A stretch of 64,000 bases of DNA, from positions 1 to 64,000 of the forward strand of contig CASBPS010000102.1 of the NCBI GenBank assembly GCA_949126835.1, written 5' to 3'. This document shows, piece after piece, positions 52,101 to 64,000 of this stretch. The notes under the pieces were generated by a model, which made no database searches, was not told where the DNA came from, and saw only the letters and a program-made list of their open reading frames with translations. The position numbers and the translations under genes are program-made. Source of the DNA: Anisus vortex. Lineage: Eukaryota > Mollusca > Gastropoda > Planorbidae. How positions within the stretch are numbered: the stretch's first letter is position 1; each line of letters opens with the position of its first letter.

Positions 52101-53560
52101 TTAAAGTGTGAATATTTAGTCACTTTTATGTTTAAAGTGAATATTTAGTCATTTTTCTGTTTAAAGTGAATATTTAGTCACTTTTATGTTTAAAGTGTGA
52201 TATTTAGTCACTTTTATGTTTAAAGTGAATATTTAGTCACTTTTATGTTTAAAGTGTGAATATTAAGTCATTTTTATGTTTAAAGTGAATATTTAGTCAC
52301 TTTTATGTTTAAAGTGTGAATATTAAGTCATTTTTATGTTTAAAGTGAATATTTAGTCACTTTTATGTTTAAAGTGAATATTTAGTCACTTTTATGTTTA
52401 AAGTGTGAATATTTAGTCATTTTTATGTTTAAAGTGAATATTTAGTCAATTTTATGTTTAAAGTGAATATTTAGTCACTTTTATGTTTAAAGTGAATATT
52501 TAGTCACTTTTATGTTTAAAGTGAATATTTAGTCACTTTTATGCTTAAAGTGAATATTTAGTCACTTTTATGTTTAAAGTGAATATTTAGTCACTTTTAT
52601 CTTTAAAGTGTGAATATTTAGTCACTTTTATGTTTAAAGTGAATATTTAGTCATTTTTATGTTTAAAGTGAATATTTAGTCACTTTTATGTTTAAAGTGT
52701 GATATTTAGTCACTTTTATGTTTAAAGTAAATATTTTGTCAATTTTATGTTTAAAGTGTGAATATTTAGTCACTTTTATGTTTAAAGTGAATATTTAGTC
52801 ATTTTTCTGTTTAAAGTGAATATTTAGTCACTTTTATGTTTAAAGTGAATATTTAGTCATTTTTCTGTTTAAAGTGAATATTTAGTCTTTTTTATGTTTA
52901 AAGTAAATATTTAGTCACTTTTTTGTTTAAAGTAAATATATTTAGTCACTTTTATGTTTAAAGTAAATATTTAGTAATTTTTATGTTTAAAGTGAATATT
53001 TAGTCACTTTTATGTTTAAAGTGTGAATATTAAGTCATTTTTATGTTTTAAGTGAATATTTAGTCAATTTTATGTTTAAAGTGAATATTTAGTCATTTTT
53101 ATGTTTAAAGTGAATATTTAGTCACTTTTATGTTTAAAGTGTGAATATTAAGTCATTTTTATGTTTAAAGTGAATATTTAGTCAATTTTATGTTTAAAGT
53201 GAATATTTAGTCTTTTTTATGTTTAAAGTGAATATTTAGTCACTTTTATGTTTAAAGTGTGAATATTAAGTCATTTTTATGTTTAAAGTGAATATTTAGT
53301 CACTTTTATGTTTAAAGTGTGAATATTAAGTCATTTTTATGTTTAAAGTGAATATTTAGTCAATTTTAAGTTTAAAGTGATTATTTAGTCACTTTTATGT
53401 TTAAAGTGAATATTTAGTCACTTTAATGTTTAAAGTGAATATTTAGTCACTTTTATGTTTAAAGTGAATATTTAGTCACTTTTATGTTTAAAGTGAATAT
53501 TTAGTCACTTTTATGTTTAAAGTGAATATTTAGTCACTTTTAGGGTAAAAGTGAATATTT

Positions 53561-54450
53561 AGTCTTTTTTATGTTTAAAGTGTGAATATTTAGTCACTTT
53601 TATGTTTAAAGTAAATATTTAGTCACTTTTTTGTTTAAAGTAAATATATTTAGTCACTTTTATGTTTAAAGTGAATATTTAGTCATTTTTCTGTTTAAAG
53701 TGAATATTTAGTCAATTTTATGTTTAAAGTGTGAATATTTAGTCACTTTTAAGTTTAAAGTGAATATTTAGTCACTTTTATGTTTAAAGTGAATATTTAG
53801 TCACTTTTATGTTTAAAGTGAATATTTAGTCACTTTTATGTTTAAAGTGAATATTTAGTCACTTTTATGTTTAAAGTGAATATTTAGTCACTTTAATGTT
53901 AAAAGTGAATATTTAGTCTTTTTTATGTTTAAAGTGTGAATATTTAGTCACTTTTATGTTTAAAGTAAATATTTAGTCACTTTTTTGTTTAAAGTAAATA
54001 TATTTAGTCACTTTTATGTTTAAAGTGAATATTTAGTCATTTTTCTGTTTAAAGTGAATATTTAGTCAATTTTATGTTTAAAGTGTGAATATTTAGTCAC
54101 TTTTAAGTTTAAAGTGAATATTTAGTCACTTTTATGTTTAAAGTGAATATTTAGTCACTTTTATGTTTAAAGTGAATATTTAGTCACTTTTATGTTTAAA
54201 GTGAATATTTAGTCACTTTTATGTTTAAAGTGAATATTTAGTCACTTTTATGTTAAAAGTGAATATTTAGTCTTTTTTATGTTTAAAGTGTGAATATTTA
54301 GTCACTTTTATGTTTAAAGTAAATATTTAGTCACTTTTTTGTTTAAAGTAAATATATTTAGTCACTTTTATGTTTAAAGTGAATATTTAGTCATTTTTCT
54401 GTTTAAAGTGAATATTTAGTCAATTTTATGTTTAAAGTGTGAATATTTTG
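53561..54450. repeat. Second block of the 354-bp higher-order repeat
   Basis: The same 12-monomer unit starts at 53561, 53915 and 54269, again 354 bp apart. Two-copy versions occur at 58305 and 58659, and at 60453 and 60807. This unit is the shortest regular higher-order period I can establish. Confidence 0.9.
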
Positions 54451-56280
54451 TCACTTTTATGTTTAAAGTGAATATTTAGTAATTTTTATGTTTAAAGTGA
54501 ATATTTAGTCACTTTTATGTTTAAAGTGTGAATATTAAGTCATTTTTATGTTTAAAGTGAATATTTAGTCACTTTTATGTTTAAAGTGTGAATATTAAGT
54601 CATTTTTATGTTTAAAGTGAATATTTAGTCACTTTTATGTTTAAAGTGAATATTTAGTCACTTTTATGTTTAAAGTGTGAATATTTAGTCATTTTTATGT
54701 TTAAAGTGAATATTTAGTCAATTTTATGTTTAAAGTGAATATTTAGTCACTTTTATGTTTAAAGTGAATATTTAGTCACTTTTATGTTTAAAGTGAATAT
54801 TTAGTCACTTTTATGCTTAAAGTGAATATTTAGTCACTTTTATGTTTAAAGTGAATATTTAGTCACTTTTATCTTTAAAGTGTTAATATTTAGTCACTTT
54901 TATGTTTAAAGTGAATATTTAGTCATTTTTATGTTTAAAGTGAATATTTAGTCACTTTTATGTTTAAAGTGTGATATTTAGTCACTTTTATGTTTAAAGT
55001 GAATATTTAGTCAATTTTATGTTTAAAGTGAATATTTAGTCAATTTTATGTTTAAAGTGAATATTTAGTCATTTTTCTGTTTAAAGTGAATATTTAGTCA
55101 CTTTTATGTTTAAAGTGAATATTTAGTCACTTTTATGTTTAAAGTGAATATTTATTCACTTTTATCTTTAAAGTGTGAACATTTAGTCACTTTTATGTTT
55201 AAAGTGAATATTTAGTCACTTTTATGTTTAAAGTGTGATATTTAGTCACTTTTATGTTTAAAGTGAATATTTAGTCACTTTTATGTTTAAAGTGAATATT
55301 TAGTCACTTTTATGTTTCAAGTGTGAATATTGAGTCATTTTTATGTTTAAAGTGAATATTTAGTCAATTTTAAGTTTAAAGTGAATATTTAGTCACTTTT
55401 ATGTTTAAAGTGAATATTTAGTCACTTTCATGTTTAAAGTGAATATTTAGTCACTTTTATGTTTAAAGTGAATATTTAGTCACTTTTATGTTTAAAGTGG
55501 ATATTTAGTCACTTTTATGTTAAAAGTGAATATTTAGTCTTTTTTATGTTTAAAGTGAATATTTAGTCACTTTTTTGTTTAAAGTAAATATATTTAGTCA
55601 CTTTTATGTTTAAAGTGAATATTTAGTCATTTTTCTGTTTAAAGTGAATATTTAGTCTTTTTTATGTTTAAAGTAAATATTTAGTCACTTTTTTGTTTAA
55701 AGTAAATATATTTAGTCACTTTTATGTTTAAAGTAAATATTTAGTAATTTTTATGTTTAAAGTGAATATTTAGTCACTTTTATGTTTAAAGTGTGAATAT
55801 TAAGTCATTTTTATGTTTTAAGTGAATATTTAGTCAATTTTATGTTTAAAGTGAATATTTAGTCATTTTTATGTTTAAAGTGAATATTTAGTCACTTTTA
55901 TGTTTAAAGTGTGAATATTAAGTCATTTTTATGTTTAAAGTGAATATTTAGTCAATTTTATGTTTAAAGTGAATATTTAGTCTTTTTTATGTTTAAAGTG
56001 AATATTTAGTCACTTTTATGTTTAAAGTGAATATTTAGTCACTTTTATGTTTAAAGTGTGAATATTAAGTCATTTTTATGTTTAAAGTGAATATTTAGTC
56101 AATTTTAAGTTTAAAGTGATTATTTAGTCACTTTTATGTTTAAAGTGAATATTTAGTCACTTTTATGTTTAAAGTGAATATTTAGTCACTTTTATGTTTA
56201 AAGTGAATATTTAGTCACTTTTATGTTTAAAGTGAATATTTAGTCACTTTTATGTTTAAAGTGAATATTTAGTCACTTTT

Positions 56281-56911
56281 AGGGTAAAAGTGAATATTTA
56301 GTCTTTTTTATGTTTAAAGTGTGAATATTTAGTCACTTTTATGTTTAAAGTAAATATTTAGTCACTTTTTTGTTTAAAGTAAATATATTTAGTCACTTTT
56401 ATGTTTAAAGTGAATATTTAGTCATTTTTCTGTTTAAAGTGAATATTTAGTCAATTTTATGTTTAAAGTGTGAATATTTAGTCACTTTTAAGTTTAAAGT
56501 GAATATTTAGTCACTTTTATGTTTAAAGTGAATATTTGGTCACTTTTATGTTTAAAGTGAATATTTAGTCACTTTTATGTTTAAAGTGAATATTTAGTCA
56601 CTTTTATGTTTAAAGTGAATATTTAGTCACTTTTATGTTTAAAGTGAATATTTAGTCATTTTTATGTTTAAAGTGAATATTTAGTCACCTTTATGTTTAA
56701 AGTGTGAATATTAAGTCATTTTTATGTTTAAAGTGAATATTTAGTCAATTTTATGTTTAAAGTGAATATTTAGTCACTTTTATGTTTAAAGTGAATATTT
56801 AGTCACTTTTATCTTTAAAGTGTGAACATTTAGTCACTTTTATGTTTAAAGTGAATATTTGGTCACTTTTATGTTTAAAGTGTGATATTTAGTCACTTTT
56901 ATGTTTAAAGT
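56281..56911. repeat. Block repeated 7089 bp downstream at the window edge
   Basis: AGGGTAAAAG at 56281 and 63370 and TCACCT at 56685 and 63774 are both exactly 7089 bp apart, and the series of variants in between agrees. The second copy continues past 64000. Confidence 0.82.
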
Positions 56912-59900
56912 GAATATTTAGTCACTTTTATGTTTAAAGTGTATATTTAGTCCCTTTCATGTTTAAAGTGTAAATATATTTAGTCACTTTTATGTTTAAA
57001 GTAAATATTTAGTCACTTTTATGTTTAAAGTGAATATTTAAACACTTTTATGTTTAAAGTGTGAATATTTAGTCACTTTTATGTTTAAAGTGAATATTTA
57101 GTCACTTTTATTTTTAAAGTGAATATTTAGTCACTTTTATGTTTAAAGTGAATATTTAGTCATATTTATGTTTAAAGTGGATATTTAGTCACTTTTATGT
57201 TTAAATTGAATATTTAGTCTTTTTTTATGTTTAAAGTAAATATATTTAGTCACTTTTATGTTTAAAGTGTGAACATTTAGTCACTTTTATGTTTAAAGTG
57301 AATATTTAGTCACTTTTATGTTTAAAGTGAATATTTAGTCACTTTTATGTTTAAAGTGAATATTTATTCACTTTTATGTTAAAAGTGAATATTTAGTCAC
57401 TTTTATGTTTAAAGTGAATATTTAGTCACTTTTCTGTTTAAAGTGTGAATATTTAGTCACTTTTATGTTTAAAGTGAATATTTAGTCACTTTTATGTTTA
57501 AAGTGAATATTTAGTCACTTTTATGTTTAAAGTGTGAATATTTAGTGACTTTTATGTTTAAAGTGAATATTTAGTCATTTTTATGTTTAAAGTGAATATT
57601 TAGTCACTTTTATGTTTAAAGTGAATATTTAGTCACTTTTATGTTTAAAGTGAATATTTAGTCACTTTTATGTTTAAAGTGTGATACTTAGTCACTTTTA
57701 TGTTTAAAGTAAATATTTAGTCACTTTTATGTTTAAAGTGTGAATATTAAGTCATTTTTATGTTTAAACTGAATATTTAGTCAATTTTATGTTTAAAGTG
57801 AATATTTAGTCACTTTTATGTTTAAAGTGAATATTTAGTCACTTTTATGTTTAAAGTGAATATTTAGTCACTTTTATGTTTAAAGTGTGAATATTAAGCC
57901 ATTTTTATGTTTAAAGTGAATATTTAGTCAATTTTATGTTTAAAGTGAATATTTAGTCACTTTTATGTTTAAAGTGTAAATATTAAGTCATTTTTATGTT
58001 TAAAGTGAATATTTAGTCAATTTTAAGTTTAAAGTGATTATTTAGTCACTTTTATGTTTAAAGTGAATATTTAGTCACTTTTATGTTTAAAGTGAATATT
58101 TAGTCACTTTTATGTTTAAAGTGAATATTTAGTCACTTTTATGTTTAAAGTGAATATTTAGTCACTTTTATGTTTAAAGTGAATATTTAGTCACTTTTAT
58201 GTTTAAAGTGAATATTTAGTCACTTTTAGGGTAAAAGTGAATATTTAGTCACTTTTATGTTTAAAGTGAATATTTAGTCACTTTTATGTTAAAAGTGAAT
58301 ATTTAGTCTTTTTTATGTTTAAAGTGTGAATATTTAGTCACTTTTATGTTTAAAGTAAATATTTAGTCACTTTTTTGTTTAAAGTAAATATATTTAGTCA
58401 CTTTTATGTTTAAAGTGAATATTTAGTCATTTTTCTGTTTAAAGTGAATATTTAGTCAATTTTATGTTTAAAGTGTGAATATTTAGTCACTTTTAAGTTT
58501 AAAGTGAATATTTAGTCACTTTTATGTTTAAAGTGAATATTTAGTCACTTTTATGTTTAAAGTGAATATTTAGTCACTTTTATGTTTAAAGTGAATATTT
58601 AGTCACTTTTATGTTTAAAGTGAATATTTAGTCACTTTTATGTTTAAAGTGAATATTTAGTCTTTTTTATGTTTAAAGTGTGAATATTTAGTCACTTTTA
58701 TGTTTAAAGTAAATATTTAGTCACTTTTTTGTTTAAAGTAAATATATTTAGTCACTTTTATGTTTAAAGTGAATATTTAGTCACTTTTATGTTTAAAGTG
58801 AATATTTAGTCACTTTTATGTTTAAAGTGAATATTTAGTCACTTTTATGTTTAAAGTGTGAATATTAAGCCATTTTTATGTTTAAAGTGAATATTTAGTC
58901 AATTTTATGTTTAAAGTGAATATTTAGTCACTTTTATGTTTAAAGTGAATATTTAGTCACTTTTATGTTTAAAGTGAATATTTAGTCACTTTTATGTTTA
59001 AAGTAAATATTTAGTCACTTTTATGTTTAAAGTGAATATTTAGTCACTTTTCTTTAAAGTGAATATTTAGTCACTTTTATGTTTAAAGTGTGAATACTTA
59101 GTCATTTTTATGTTTAAAGTGAATATTTAGTCTTTTTTATGTTTAAAGTAAATATATTTATTCATTTTTATCTTTAAAGTGTGAACATTTAGTCACTTTT
59201 ATGTTTAAAGTAAATATTTAGACACTTTTATGTTTAAAGTGAATATTTAGTAACTTTTATGTTTAAAGTGTGAATATTTAGTCACTTTTAAGTTTAAAGT
59301 GAATATTTAGTCACTTTTATGTTTAAAGTGAATATTTAGTCACTTTTATGTTTAAAGTGAATATTTAGTCACTTTTATGTTTAAAGTAAATATTTAGACA
59401 CTTTTATGTTTAAAGTGAATATTTAGTAACTTTTATGTTTAAAGTGAATATTTAGTCACTTTTATGTTTAAAGTGTGATATTTAGTCACTTTTATGTTTA
59501 AAGTGAATATTTAGTCACTTTTATGTTTAAAGTAAATATTTAGTCACTTTTATGTTTCAAGTGTGAATATTAAGTCATTTTTATGTTTAAAGTGAATATT
59601 TAGTCAATTTTAAGTTTAAAGTGAATATTTAGTCACTTTTATGTTTAAAGTGAATATTTAGTCACTTTTATGTTTAAAGTGGATATTTAGTCACTTTTAT
59701 GTTAAAAGTGAATATTTAGTCTTTTTTATGTTTAAAGTGAATATTTAGTCACTTTTTTGTTTAAAGTAAATATATTTAGTCACTTTTATGTTTAAAGTGA
59801 ATATTTAGTCATTTTTCTGTTTAAAGTGAATATTTAGTCTTTTTTATGTTTAAAGTAAATATTTAGTCACTTTTTTGTTTAAAGTAAATATATTTAGTCA

Positions 59901-62900
59901 CTTTTATGTTTAAAGTAAATATTTAGTAATTTTTATGTTTAAAGTGAATATTTAGTCACTTTTATGTTTAAAGTGTGAATATTAAGTCATTTTTATGTTT
60001 TAAGTGAATATTTAGTCAATTTTATGTTTAAAGTGAATATTTAGTCATTTTTATGTTTAAAGTGAATATTTAGTCACTTTTATGTTTAAAGTGTGAATAT
60101 TAAGTCATTTTTATGTTTAAAGTGAATATTTAGTCAATTTTATGTTTAAAGTGAATATTTAGTCTTTTTTATGTTTAAAGTGAATATTTAGTCACTTTTA
60201 TGTTTAAAGTGTGAATATTAAGTCATTTTTATGTTTAAAGTGAATATTTAGTCAATTTTAAGTTTAAAGTGATTATTTAGTCACTTTTATGTTTAAAGTG
60301 AATATTTAGTCACTTTTATGTTTAAAGTGAATATTTAGTCACTTTTATGTTTAAAGTGAATATTTAGTCACTTTTATGTTTAAAGTGAATATTTAGTCAC
60401 TTTTATGTTTAAAGTGAATATTTAGTCACTTTTAGGGTAAAAGTGAATATTTAGTCTTTTTTATGTTTAAAGTGTGAATATTTAGTCACTTTTATGTTTA
60501 AAGTAAATATTTAGTCACTTTTTTGTTTAAAGTAAATATATTTAGTCACTTTTATGTTTAAAGTGAATATTTAGTCATTTTTCTGTTTAAAGTGAATATT
60601 TAGTCAATTTTATGTTTAAAGTGTGAATATTTAGTCACTTTTAAGTTTAAAGTGAATATTTAGTCACTTTTATGTTTAAAGTGAATATTTAGTCACTTTT
60701 ATGTTTAAAGTGAATATTTAGTCACTTTTATGTTTAAAGTGAATATTTAGTCACTTTTATGTTTAAAGTGAATATTTAGTCACTTTTATGTTTAAAGTGA
60801 ATATTTAGTCTTTTTTATGTTTAAAGTGTGAATATTTAGTCACTTTTATGTTTAAAGTAAATATTTAGTCACTTTTTTGTTTAAAGTAAATATATTTAGT
60901 CACTTTTATGTTTAAAGTGAATATTTAGTCATTTTTCTGTTTAAAGTGAATATTTAGTAAATTTTATGTTTAAAGTGTGAATATTTAGTCACTTTTATGT
61001 TTAAAGTGAATATTTAGTCACTTTTATGTTAAAAGTGAATATTTAGTCACTTTTATGTTTAAAGTGTGAATATTTAGTGACTTTTATGTTTAAAGTGAAT
61101 ATTTAGTCATTTTTATGTTTAAAGTGAATATTTAGTCACTTTTATGTTTAAAGTGAATATTTAGTCACTTTTATGTTTAAAGTGAATATTTAGTCACTTT
61201 TATGTTTAAAGTGTGATACTTAGTCACTTTTATGTTTAAAGTAAATATTTAGTCACTTTTATGTTTAAAGTGTGAATATTAAGTCATTTTTATGTTTAAA
61301 GTGAATATTTAGTCAATTTTATGTTTAAAGTGAATATTTAGTCACTTTTATGTTTAAAGAGAATATTTAGTCACTTTTATGTTTAAAGTGAATATTTAGT
61401 CACTTTTATGTTTAAAGTGTGAATATTAAGCCATTTTTATGTTTAAAGTGAATATTTAGTCAATTTTATGTTTAAAGTGAATATTTAGTCACTTTTATGT
61501 TTAAAGTGAATATTTAGTCACTTTTATGTTTAAAGTGAATATTTAGTCACTTTTATGTTTAAAGTAAATATTTAGTCACTTTTATGTTTAAAGTGAATAT
61601 TTAGTCACTTTTCTTTAAAGTGAATATTTAGTCACTTTTATGTTTAAAGTTAATATTTAGTCACTTTTCTTTAAAGTGAATATTTAGTCACTTTTATGTT
61701 TAAAGTGTGAATATTTAGTCACTTTTATGTTTAAAGTGTGAATACTTAGTCATTTTTATGTTTAAAGTGAATATTTAGTCACTTTTATGTTTAAAGTGAA
61801 TATTTAGTCACTTTTATGTTTAAAAAGAATATTTAGTCACTTTTATGTTTAAAGTGAATATTTAGTCTTTTTTATGTTTAAAGTAAATATATTTATTCAT
61901 TTTTATCTTTAAAGTGTGAACATTTGGTCACTTTTATGTTTAAAGTAAATATTTAGACACTTTTATGTTTAAAGTAAATATTTAGACACTTTTATGTTTA
62001 AAGTGAATATTTAGTAACTTTTATGTTTAAAGTGAATATTTAGTCACTTTTATGTTTAAAGTGTGATATTTAGTCACTTTTATGTTTAAAGTGAATATTT
62101 AGTCACTTTTATGTTTAAAGTGAATATTTAGTCACTTTTATGTTTCAAGTGTGAATATTAAGTCATTTTTATGTTTAAAGTAAATATTTAGTCAATTTTA
62201 AGTTTAAAGTGAATATTTAGTCACTTTTATGTTTAAAGTGAATATTTAGTCACTTTCATGTTTAAAGTGAATATTTAGTCACTTTTATGTTAAAAGTGAA
62301 TATTTAGTCACTTTTATGTTTAAAGTGGATATTTAGTCACTTTTATGTTAAAAGTGAATATTTAGTCTTTTTTATGTTTAAAGTGAATATTTAGTCACTT
62401 TTTTGTTTAAAGTAAATATATTTAGTCACTTTTATGTTTAAAGTGAATATTTAGTCATTTTAACTGTTTAAAGTGAATATTTAGTCTTTTTTATGTTTAA
62501 AGTAAATATTTAGTCACTTTTATGTTTAAAGTGAATATTTAGTCACTTTTATGTTTAAAGTGAATATTTAGTCACTTTTATGTTTAAAGTAAATATTTAG
62601 ACACTTTTATGTTTAAAGTGAATATTTAGTAACTTTTATGTTTAAAGTGAATATTTAGTCACTTTTATGTTTAAAGTGTGATATTTAGTCACTTTTATGT
62701 TTAAAGTGAATAGTTAGTCACTTTTATGTTCAAAGTAAATATTTAGTCACTTTTATGTTTCAAGTGTGAATATTAAGTCATTTTTATGTTTAAAGTGAAT
62801 ATTTAGTCAATTTTAAGTTTAAAGTGAATATTTAGTCACTTTTATGTTTAAAGTGAATATTTAGTCACTTTCATGTTTAAAGTGAATATTTAGTCACTTT

Positions 62901-64000
62901 TATGTTTAAAGTGGATATTTAGTCACTTTTATGTTAAAAGTGAATATTTAGTCTTTTTTATGTTTAAAGTGAATATTTAGTCACTTTTTTGTTTAAAGTA
63001 AATATATTTAGTCACTTTTATGTTTAAAGTGAATATTTAGTCATTTTTCTGTTTAAAGTGAATATTTAGTCTTTTTTATGTTTAAAGTAAATATTTAGTC
63101 ACTTTTTTGTTTAAAGTGAATATTTAGTCACTTTTATGTTTAAAGTGTGAATATTAAGTCATTTTTATGTTTAAAGTGAATATTTAGTCAATTTTAAGTT
63201 TAAAGTGATTATTTAGTCACTTTTATGTTTAAAGTGAATATTTAGTCACTTTTATGTTTAAAGTGAATATTTAGTCACTTTTATGTTTAAAGTGAATATT
63301 TAGTCACTTTTATGTTTAAAGTGAATATTTAGTCACTTTTATGTTTAAAGTGAATATTTAGTCACTTTTAGGGTAAAAGTGAATATTTAGTCTTTTTTAT
63401 GTTTAAAGTGTGAATATTTAGTCACTTTTATGTTTAAAGTAAATATTTAGTCACTTTTTTGTTTAAAGTAAATATATTTAGTCACTTTTATGTTTAAAGT
63501 GAATATTTAGTCATTTTTCTGTTTAAAGTGAATATTTAGTCAATTTTATGTTTAAAGTGTGAATATTTAGTCACTTTTAAGTTTAAAGTGAATATTTAGT
63601 CACTTTTATGTTTAAAGTGAATATTTGGTCACTTTTATGTTTAAAGTGAATATTTAGTCACTTTTATGTTTAAAGTGAATATTTAGTCACTTTTATGTTT
63701 AAAGTGAATATTTAGTCACTTTTATGTTTAAAGTGAATATTTAGTCATTTTTATGTTTAAAGTGAATATTTAGTCACCTTTATGTTTAAAGTGTGAATAT
63801 TAAGTCATTTTTATGTTTAAAGTGAATATTTAGTCAATTTTATGTTTAAAGTGAATATTTAGTCACTTTTATGTTTAAAGTGAATATTTAGTCACTTTTA
63901 TCTTTAAAGTGTGAACATTTAGTCACTTTTATGTTTAAAGTGAATATTTGGTCACTTTTATGTTTAAAGTGTGATATTTAGTCACTTTTATGTTTAAAGT

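Larger units (their letters stand above)
17014..64000 (+). repeat. 29-bp satellite array, right arm after the LINE
   Basis: About 1,600 monomers run without interruption to the window edge. The consensus has arm AAAGTGA, spacer ATATTTAG, arm TCACTTT and spacer TATGTTT, about 21 percent GC. Main variants are GTGTGA for GTGA (31 bp), AAATATATTT (31 bp), TTTTCTTT lacking the ATG (27 bp), GAATATAG (26 bp), and point variants in the second arm (TCATTTT, TCAATTT, TCTTTTT, TAACTTT). Stops in all frames make it non-coding. No other gene or inserted element is visible, and the ends of the array are not reached. Confidence 0.97.

Noticed and set aside
5162..64000. CRISPR-like array
   Set aside because: Repeats are directly adjacent with no unique spacers, and the context is eukaryotic retroelements.
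5162..64000. Protein-coding tandem repeat
   Set aside because: A 29-bp unit cycles through all frames and includes stops (TAG in one strand, TAA in the other), so no frame of useful length exists.

Overview
The window is eukaryotic, almost certainly metazoan, repeat DNA with no recognisable host gene. The evidence is an LTR retrotransposon with a zinc-knuckle Gag, a CR1/L2-like non-LTR retrotransposon and tens of kilobases of AT-rich satellite. The species cannot be named from this sequence; both element types are common in aquatic invertebrates and fishes (inference, low confidence).

Layout: (1) 1-562 is a 15-bp minisatellite of the type TAATACTACTACTGG, running in from beyond the left edge. 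(2) 563-5161 is a complete-ended 4.6-kb LTR retrotransposon. Its LTRs differ by about 1 percent plus one 31-bp indel. A single 705-codon frame encodes Gag with two CCHC knuckles followed by a recognisable but damaged aspartic-protease region. Reverse transcriptase, RNase H and integrase are absent, so the copy is non-autonomous. (3) 5162-12720 is a 29-bp satellite in one orientation. (4) 12721-12731 is a short spacer at which the satellite flips orientation. (5) 12732-64000 is the same satellite in the opposite orientation, interrupted only by a 5'-truncated LINE at 15160-17013 on the minus strand.

The satellite monomer is built from two mutually reverse-complementary 7-bp arms, AAAGTGA and TCACTTT, separated by spacers of 8 and 7 bp (7+8+7+7=29). 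Its GC content is about 21 percent. Monomers of 29 and 31 bp are combined into higher-order repeats. I could measure periods of 354 bp (12 monomers), 1669, 1739, 1825 and about 4744 bp, and longer copies about 7089 and 9403-9461 bp apart, using rare marker variants as rulers. This shows that the array grew by repeated segmental duplication.

The genes do not act together in a pathway. The LTR element would have depended on a related autonomous element for enzymes. The LINE fragment is a dead-on-arrival 5' truncation whose remaining frame is still open. The most unusual points are the dyad-built monomer and its nested higher-order structure, the orientation switch that joins two unlike parts of the array, the LTR element sitting exactly between two unrelated tandem arrays without a target-site duplication, and the Gag-protease-only coding content with arginine at two normally glycine positions in the protease.
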